A stretch of 39,364 bases of DNA from the NCBI GenBank assembly GCA_023380795.1, contig JAMCSF010000001.1, positions 1 to 39,364 of the forward strand. The letters are read 5' to 3'. The position numbers were made by a program, and so were the translations under genes. Under the pieces are notes generated by a model, which was given only the letters and a program-made list of their open reading frames with translations, was not told where the DNA came from and did no database searches. This document shows, one piece after another, positions 31,090-36,400 of this stretch (the first letter of the stretch is position 1; each line of letters begins with the position of its first letter). The stretch comes from Candidatus Martarchaeota archaeon. GTDB lineage: Archaea; Micrarchaeota; Micrarchaeia; Micrarchaeales; Micrarchaeaceae.

Positions 31090-33444
31090 TTGGCAAATTT
31101 CAAAAAACTTGTGATAGTCATTGCCGCAATATTCATCATTGCGATGGTAGCCAGCGGCATATACCTCTCATCGGAGCTAAGCCACATAAAGATAACTCCG
31201 CCAGCGCCGCCAGTTGTGCTTCCAACCTCGCTAAGCGCGTATGTGAGCTATCAGGCCCTGCTTGACAGCAATGAGTCGCAGTTCGTCATCCCGTACGCGG
31301 AAATCTCATATTCTGCTTCAAACCTTACAAAACTCTACATGAACGTGTCCATCCTAAAATCAAAATTCCCTGCAAAGTTGTACGTGCTTAACGCATCGCA
31401 GTCGGGGTGCGTAAACTGCGGAGATTTCCAGGCTTTCGCCGACGGCGTTCAATCTGACCTAGCGCCCTATGGGCTCACCTCGGAAGTGGGAAACCTTACA
31501 GTCATAAACGAATCAGCTATACCTACAATTTCAAACAACTCAATCCTTATAATACCAAACGGGCTAATGCCGCAGGCCATGCTAAGCAATTACGGCCAGG
31601 GAAACATGACTCTTATGCACTACCTTCTGGACAAGGGCACCAGCATAATATACATAGGGCAGACATTCTCCAGGGTGGTGCTGCAGAACGGGGTGATAGT
31701 GCCTAACTCCCGCATACCTTATTACATGCTTACAACGTCTCCTGCATCATCAAACAGCACATTCACATTCGACAACCCTACGTTCTCGTTTTCAAGCGGG
31801 CGTAGCTACGGGGACATATCATACGTAAACGCTTTCAACGGCAGCATAGTCGCCTTTTCAAACTACCTCGATTCATGGACGTCTCCCTCTTCGGCCTCGG
31901 AAGACATGGCCAAAGCGATTTCTATCGCCTTCTGGCTTCCACGTTATGCACATGGGCTAGAAACGATCGCGCTAAATGCATCCAAAACAGAGTCAGGCTC
32001 GGCTGGAATAACGATGCCGATCCCGAAGATAAATTATACTGCCCAGAATGCCGCAGCCGTTGGGTCAGGATGGCTTTACGCTGAAATATATACTAATGCC
32101 AGCTATAGCTATTCCGACAAATCAATATACCGATACATAAGCGAGCCATTCAGCTACACAAGCAGCGGCACTGTTTCGCTGCCTTCGGCGGTTGTACTCG
32201 GCAGCTCACAGTCTATAACGATGCAGATATACACGCATTCGAGCGTTCCGATACAGATACAGCCCCACCTTTCGATATATACCGAGAACATGGTCAAGGT
32301 TTCAACCATACCTTTATCTTCCATATCCGCAACCGGAAATTTCACATTTGTAAAGCTAATAAAATCCTCATTCGTCCCCGGAAGCTATATAATCCAGCTC
32401 AAGGGCTTTTCCGACAACCTCTATGCCAGCGCTCTCTTCAGCGTGCCTTCGGTAAACGTTACTGAAACATATTCCAACTATACCTCAAACTCATTCAGTT
32501 TCTACGTAAGCTCCGATGGCGCACCGCTTACTGGGCTTGGCTATACGATGACGCTTAATGGCAAATACCCACTGAATGGAACGCTGACAAACGGCACGAT
32601 AGCTTATTCGCTTCCTAAGGGCATAGGCGAGCAGTTCGGAAAGCTGAATTTCACTGCAAAGATTCTCTCGCAAAAATTCTCCTATGTGGCAAGCAATCCC
32701 GCCCCAGTAATAAAGATAACTTCGAAGGACATAGCGCTGATAGTCGTGGTGGTGCTGATGCTGCTTATGGTTACGATGGTGAGGGCGCCAAACAGGGATG
32801 ATTTCTTCATAGACGTGCCGCACATGCCGAAACAGCAGCGCACATTTATAGACCTGAATGCCCAGGAAGTGATGCAGGTTTTCCAGAAGCTCAACACGTA
32901 CTACCATTGGCGCTATATGCCTTTGTCGATAAGCGAGTTCAAGCTTGCAATAGCCAGCAATATAAGGTATAACGGGATTCCGGTCAATCTAACTCCTTCA
33001 AACGTCGAAGTGCTTCTGGACCAGCTAATTGCAAACGGTCTGGTCGTATCGGCCGATGACATGTATGCCCCAAAGAGTTGGATAGACGAGAGCAAGCACG
33101 ACATAGAGTACTTGACGGTGTTCAAGAAGCTCAGGATATACATGGTAACGCATGCCTATGTTTTCACCGATCTCGACACCAGCCAGACGGCAGACATGAA
33201 TGTGGTGGTTGGCGGCGAGAGGCACAATGTAGTGATATACGCGCCCTCGAGCAAATTCAAGAACATCCCAGTGAACGCCAATTCCAAGACATTCATCGCG
33301 TTCATGAACGACGACAGGCTCGAAGACTTCAAGGACCGCTTATATTCGGTTTCAGATGCAGGCGCTGAGCAGCTCAAACTATACATATCTGCAGGATACG
33401 TAAAACTTATATCCATGGAGAATCCGGCAAACATATTCGATTGA
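31090..33444 (+). CDS. Large bitopic/two-helix ectodomain protein with cytosolic winged-helix-like tail
   Basis: 784 residues from TTG 31090, with GGTG 8 nt upstream. An uncleaved signal anchor (about 6-28) is followed by about 515 outer residues. A first domain has a C107-x2-C110 pair (SGCVNCGDFQ) and then ILIIPNGLMP ... YLLDKGTSIIYIGQTFS, which resembles the alpha/beta fold of amidotransferase-like or ABC-auxiliary ectodomains. Two or three beta-sandwich regions with many N-glycosylation sequons follow. A second helix (about 547-568) leads to a cytosolic domain of 215 residues that begins RAPNRDDFFIDVPHMPKQQR. It has winged-helix-like segments (VMQVFQKLNTYYHWRYMPLS ... VEVLLDQLIANGLVVSADDM) and a later alpha/beta part. 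It closes the cluster, ending 9 bp from the convergent top6B. It could couple an outside contact signal to the ATPase (inference). Confidence 0.72.
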   Translation: MANFKKLVIVIAAIFIIAMVASGIYLSSELSHIKITPPAPPVVLPTSLSAYVSYQALLDSNESQFVIPYAEISYSASNLTKLYMNVSILKSKFPAKLYVLNASQSGCVNCGDFQAFADGVQSDLAPYGLTSEVGNLTVINESAIPTISNNSILIIPNGLMPQAMLSNYGQGNMTLMHYLLDKGTSIIYIGQTFSRVVLQNGVIVPNSRIPYYMLTTSPASSNSTFTFDNPTFSFSSGRSYGDISYVNAFNGSIVAFSNYLDSWTSPSSASEDMAKAISIAFWLPRYAHGLETIALNASKTESGSAGITMPIPKINYTAQNAAAVGSGWLYAEIYTNASYSYSDKSIYRYISEPFSYTSSGTVSLPSAVVLGSSQSITMQIYTHSSVPIQIQPHLSIYTENMVKVSTIPLSSISATGNFTFVKLIKSSFVPGSYIIQLKGFSDNLYASALFSVPSVNVTETYSNYTSNSFSFYVSSDGAPLTGLGYTMTLNGKYPLNGTLTNGTIAYSLPKGIGEQFGKLNFTAKILSQKFSYVASNPAPVIKITSKDIALIVVVVLMLLMVTMVRAPNRDDFFIDVPHMPKQQRTFIDLNAQEVMQVFQKLNTYYHWRYMPLSISEFKLAIASNIRYNGIPVNLTPSNVEVLLDQLIANGLVVSADDMYAPKSWIDESKHDIEYLTVFKKLRIYMVTHAYVFTDLDTSQTADMNVVVGGERHNVVIYAPSSKFKNIPVNANSKTFIAFMNDDRLEDFKDRLYSVSDAGAEQLKLYISAGYVKLISMENPANIFD

Positions 33445-33453
33445 GAATGCAGA

Positions 33454-35097
33454 TTATGCGTTTTCGCCTTTTTCTTCTTCTGCGGAGCTTTCGACTATTT
33501 CAAGCGTGCCTTCGTCTTCGCCTTTTGTTTCCTCCCTCTCCTTTACTTTCGGGTAATGCTCTGTGACCAGCTCTTCAAGCTTGCCGCGTATTAACTCTTT
33601 GTCGGTTCCGGTAAGGCTGCCGAGGTCCTTCGAAAGCTGCGAGACGTATCTCATTATGGTTTTGTACTTGTTCTTCTCCACGTTTACCTGCTGCTTTCCG
33701 TGCATGTATCTCTGTATGTTCCTTGCAGCTTCCTGCAGCGCGAGCTTTATCTCGTCTATTATTTCGTCTTCCTGGGCTATGGCCTCTTTTCCGACTCCTG
33801 AATAAGGGACGTAAACAGAGGATATGTTCACGAGCACGCTCACTGGCTGGTTGTCCATGTCTATTCCGTAGCGCTTCCACTGGATGCCCCTTACTGCCTG
33901 GGTTATGGCGCAGCTTCCTGTGTCGAAAAGCAGCGGCACCTTGTTGGCGAACCTAAGTATGCTTCCGGTGTATTCCTCGGCCCCAACCTTCTTGCCGGAG
34001 CCGCCGCCGTAGGATATTGCGGCTTCAACTATGAACGGTATGCCTCCCTTGAAAACCTGCGGCTTCCTTTCTATTACGTGCATGTATTCAGGGTTAAGTA
34101 TGCTGCGAACAGCAAGCTTTACCCTGTCGGCACCTATCGGCCTTATCACGCTCGCATCCGGCGCAAGCCATTTAACTTTCTTGAACGCCTTCACGAGCTC
34201 CTCCGAATCGTTCCAGCTCATTGCCTTCGGGCTTTTGGAAAAATCAACGCCAGCGGCGATTTCCTTCAGCTCCTTGACCTTTCCCTGGCTGACTCTCGAA
34301 AAGCTTGTCATGAGGAAAGAAGCTATGCTGCTTTCCTGGCTCTTCTTAGCGAAGTCTAGAATGTCCATTATGGAGAGGCCGAGCGGGTGCGGCAGGGTTT
34401 GCTTTGGCAATTCGGGCACCGCATCAGATGACCTTACGAAAGTATACTCCTTTCCTTCCGGGTCCCTGAACTTTATCTGAGCATGGGGATTAGCCAATGC
34501 CGTCCTCTTCAAATATTCATACACTCCGTGCTCGCTGTTTTCGTACTTCACCTCGGCAAATTCCGCCCTTATTGCCGTTCCGGTTATGCCTTCAGGGTTT
34601 TCAAGTTCCTTGGTTTCGGTTATCAATGGCTTGTTTCCCATGGTGTCTATGGCAATGCTGCACGAGTAAGCCTCTCCGTCCTTTGTGAAAGCCCTGATGC
34701 TTACCGGTTTTCCTGTTGTTATCTGCGAAAAAAGCGTGCATCCGGCTGCCCCTATTCCCTGCTGGCCCCTTTGCTGTATATACCTGTGAAATTTAGTCCC
34801 TGCAAGTATGGTCGCCAGCGCCTTTCCCGCGAACTTTTTGGGTATTCCTGGCCCGTTGTCGCCCACCTCTACGATATACCTGTTTTCTCCGCTCTGTGAT
34901 ATCGAAACGCTTATGTCGGGAAGGATTCCCGCTTCCTCGCAGGCGTCCAGCGAATTGGTCACGTATTCATGAATTACCGTTACCAGCGATCTTACCAGTC
35001 CTGCGTAGCCCAGCATCTGCTTGTTCTTCTTGAAGAACTCTGCTATCGAATGCTCCTTGAACTCCTTAAATATCTCATTGGCTTTTCTTTCCGCCAT
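33454..35097 (-). CDS. top6B: DNA topoisomerase VI subunit B
   Basis: ATPase subunit of the archaeal type IIB topoisomerase, which relaxes and decatenates DNA together with Top6A. The 547-residue protein shows the GHKL ATPase: E44 and N48 in VIHEYVTNSLDACEEAG, DNGPGIP at 80-86 and the lid QRGQQGIGAAGC (109-120). The H2TH segment follows, then the transducer domain with the switch lysine region (GIQWKRYGIDMDNQP). A short acidic C-tail (EETKGEDEGTLEIVESSAEE) ends it. Length is normal. It lies 19 bp downstream of the KH-protein gene. A KH protein next to top6B (often with RIO kinase and top6A) is a common archaeal neighbourhood; top6A is not in this window. Confidence 0.96.
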   Translation of the reverse strand: MAERKANEIFKEFKEHSIAEFFKKNKQMLGYAGLVRSLVTVIHEYVTNSLDACEEAGILPDISVSISQSGENRYIVEVGDNGPGIPKKFAGKALATILAGTKFHRYIQQRGQQGIGAAGCTLFSQITTGKPVSIRAFTKDGEAYSCSIAIDTMGNKPLITETKELENPEGITGTAIRAEFAEVKYENSEHGVYEYLKRTALANPHAQIKFRDPEGKEYTFVRSSDAVPELPKQTLPHPLGLSIMDILDFAKKSQESSIASFLMTSFSRVSQGKVKELKEIAAGVDFSKSPKAMSWNDSEELVKAFKKVKWLAPDASVIRPIGADRVKLAVRSILNPEYMHVIERKPQVFKGGIPFIVEAAISYGGGSGKKVGAEEYTGSILRFANKVPLLFDTGSCAITQAVRGIQWKRYGIDMDNQPVSVLVNISSVYVPYSGVGKEAIAQEDEIIDEIKLALQEAARNIQRYMHGKQQVNVEKNKYKTIMRYVSQLSKDLGSLTGTDKELIRGKLEELVTEHYPKVKEREETKGEDEGTLEIVESSAEEEKGENA

Positions 35098-35116
35098 GCA
35101 AGCACCTAAAATTTGG

Positions 35117-35620
35117 CTAAGGCCTGTGTTTCCTGTGCGAGGCTTCCATCTTCGTGTAAGCCAGCCTATGCGAGCTGCCCTTCATTATCGTGAGCGCGGC
35201 GGCCTCGGCCTCTTCTATTGCTTCCGAGCTGCCTATGAAACTCACTGTATCGCCATAAACCGCTATCACGGCCCCGCTGACGCTCTCCATATACCTTTTG
35301 GCTTTGCCCTTGCTGCCTATGAGCCTTGATTTCATGTTCCTTATCCTGTTCTTGTTTCCGGTTATGTCCCGCATGCTTATGCTCGAAAAGTAATACCCGT
35401 CCTTGAGCAGCAGCTCGGCAATCCTCATTCCGAACCCCCTTCCGTAAGCCTGAATGACCTCTCTTGCCATGTATTCGCCGTAGCCGTCTCCTTCTATGCT
35501 TATGCAGTTCGGCTCATTTAAGCTTATATCGCAGCCGCACAGCTCTCCCAGCCTTTTAAGCATTCCAGGCTTCTGCTTGAGCATTTTGCTCCTCTCCTGT
35601 GGTATGTATATCTCTTCCAT
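35117..35620 (-). CDS. KH-domain RNA-binding protein, Pno1/Dim2 type
   Basis: 167 residues with two tandem KH-like domains, as in archaeal homologues of Pno1/Dim2, a ribosome-assembly factor binding the 3' end of 16S rRNA. The start MEEIYIPQERSKMLKQKPGM is typical for the family. The first KH half has the CGCDISLNEPNCISIEG strands. The second begins after YYFSSISMRDITGNKN and carries the RLIGSKGKAKRYMESVSGA loop (a GxxG-type element, here IGSKGK). The end includes VYGDTVSFIGSSEAIEEAE. First gene of a two-gene operon with top6B; ATG 35620 lies behind a strong TATA box. Confidence 0.93.
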   Translation of the reverse strand: MEEIYIPQERSKMLKQKPGMLKRLGELCGCDISLNEPNCISIEGDGYGEYMAREVIQAYGRGFGMRIAELLLKDGYYFSSISMRDITGNKNRIRNMKSRLIGSKGKAKRYMESVSGAVIAVYGDTVSFIGSSEAIEEAEAAALTIMKGSSHRLAYTKMEASHRKHRP

Positions 35621-35668
35621 AAATTCACTCTAAGCAGCCAGGGTCGCACTAGCTACTGCGATTTTAAG

Positions 35669-35677
35669 ATTTATAAG
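35669..35677 (-). promoter_or_regulatory. TATA box of the pno1-top6B operon
   Basis: On the minus strand CTTATAAAT, a near-consensus archaeal TATA box, lies about 50 bp before ATG 35620. It implies a transcript start near 35645 and a leader of about 25 nt. Confidence 0.65.
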
Positions 35678-36032
35678 GTTTGCCGCTCAGCTTTTCCAAA
35701 ACGTGGGCCAGTTCAGGCAGGGCCCTTGCCTACGTCTGTCCCGCGCGCCTTCCTTAGGGGGTTGAATTCTTTAATACCTTTGCATCAACAATAAATCGTG
35801 GGCAACTTTCCCTTTTCTTTTCTCTTTATCTCAGGGAAAATTAGTGAATAATAAGCCTGCTTCCCGATAAGCTAACTTGCGTTGTATTCCTTGCCCAAAG
35901 ATAGTAACATGCAAATAATATGTGCCAAAAAATAAAACACCAGAGGTTCTTGCGTACGCAAGAATAGTATCAATAATGAACTGGCATGCTGGAAAGTATG
36001 CTAAACACATAGTTGCTCCTGCTATGGAGTAA
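35678..36032. other. Gene-poor stretch with GC-rich imperfect palindrome and an 18-bp perfect palindrome
   Basis: No credible gene is seen in this 355-bp stretch. It includes GC-rich imperfect inverted sequences around 35705-35735 and a perfect 18-bp palindrome at 35947-35964. Its end lies in frame with the transposase remnant, which begins after an in-frame TAA. It looks like degraded mobile-element DNA (inference). Confidence 0.4.
35947..35964. repeat. Perfect 18-bp palindrome
   Basis: TTCTTGCGTACGCAAGAA reads identically on both strands, with no spacer. It could be an operator for a dimeric regulator or part of a mobile-element end. It lies 86 bp before the transposase remnant. Confidence 0.85.
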
Positions 36033-36251
36033 ATGAAGCGGTTTCACAAATCCACAGCACCAATGGGCTACGAATACTGCAAAAGATGGGCAGTGAAAAG
36101 GGTATTTTCCAGGCCGAAAGAGGTGTCAGACCTTTCAAGAAACAGGTTTGTAGTGATGGAAAAGGTCACAGTGTATACCTATTCCTGCCTTATTGCATAC
36201 ACGGTAAATATATATGAATCGGCCGCCGGGATGAAACGATATAAAGCATAA
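36033..36251 (+). pseudogene. Transposase C-terminal remnant (DDE family)
   Basis: Only 72 codons. The middle, YEYCKRWAVKRVFSRPKEVS followed by DLSRNRFVVMEKVTVYTYSC and LIAY, reads like the last part of an IS4/IS5-type DDE transposase. In that family the usual pattern is Y-x2-RWAVERVFSRLKE (with the catalytic E) ... NRF-x-G-x-x-KVT-x-H-x-YSCLIAY. The catalytic Glu position is changed here (VKRVFS instead of VERVFS), and the N-terminal two thirds, including both catalytic Asp, are missing. An in-frame stop lies just upstream (36030-36032). So it is a dead fragment. No terminal inverted repeats or target-site duplication could be identified. Confidence 0.65.
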
Positions 36252-36400
36252 AAGAGGTCCAAAACGAAGCAAATATAAAAGCCACTTCCTCTCTTAGATA
36301 TACCAACATTTTAAATATCTCACGTTCTAAGAATCATATAAAGAAACAGTGATTTTATTGGTTATATTTACAAATCAATTACTCTAGAAAAGTTGTTGTG
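36252..36400 (+). promoter_or_regulatory. Promoter region of the giant surface protein
   Basis: AT-rich 149 bp. CATATAAAG at 36335-36343 and GTTATATTTA at 36361-36370 are TATA candidates. The second lies about 30-40 bp before ATG 36401 and fits a near-leaderless transcript; no clear GGTG site is seen before the start. Confidence 0.45.

Noticed and set aside
35700-35760. GC-rich imperfect inverted repeats considered as an ncRNA or terminator
   Set aside because: Pairing is broken and no T-tract or promoter supports a defined RNA.
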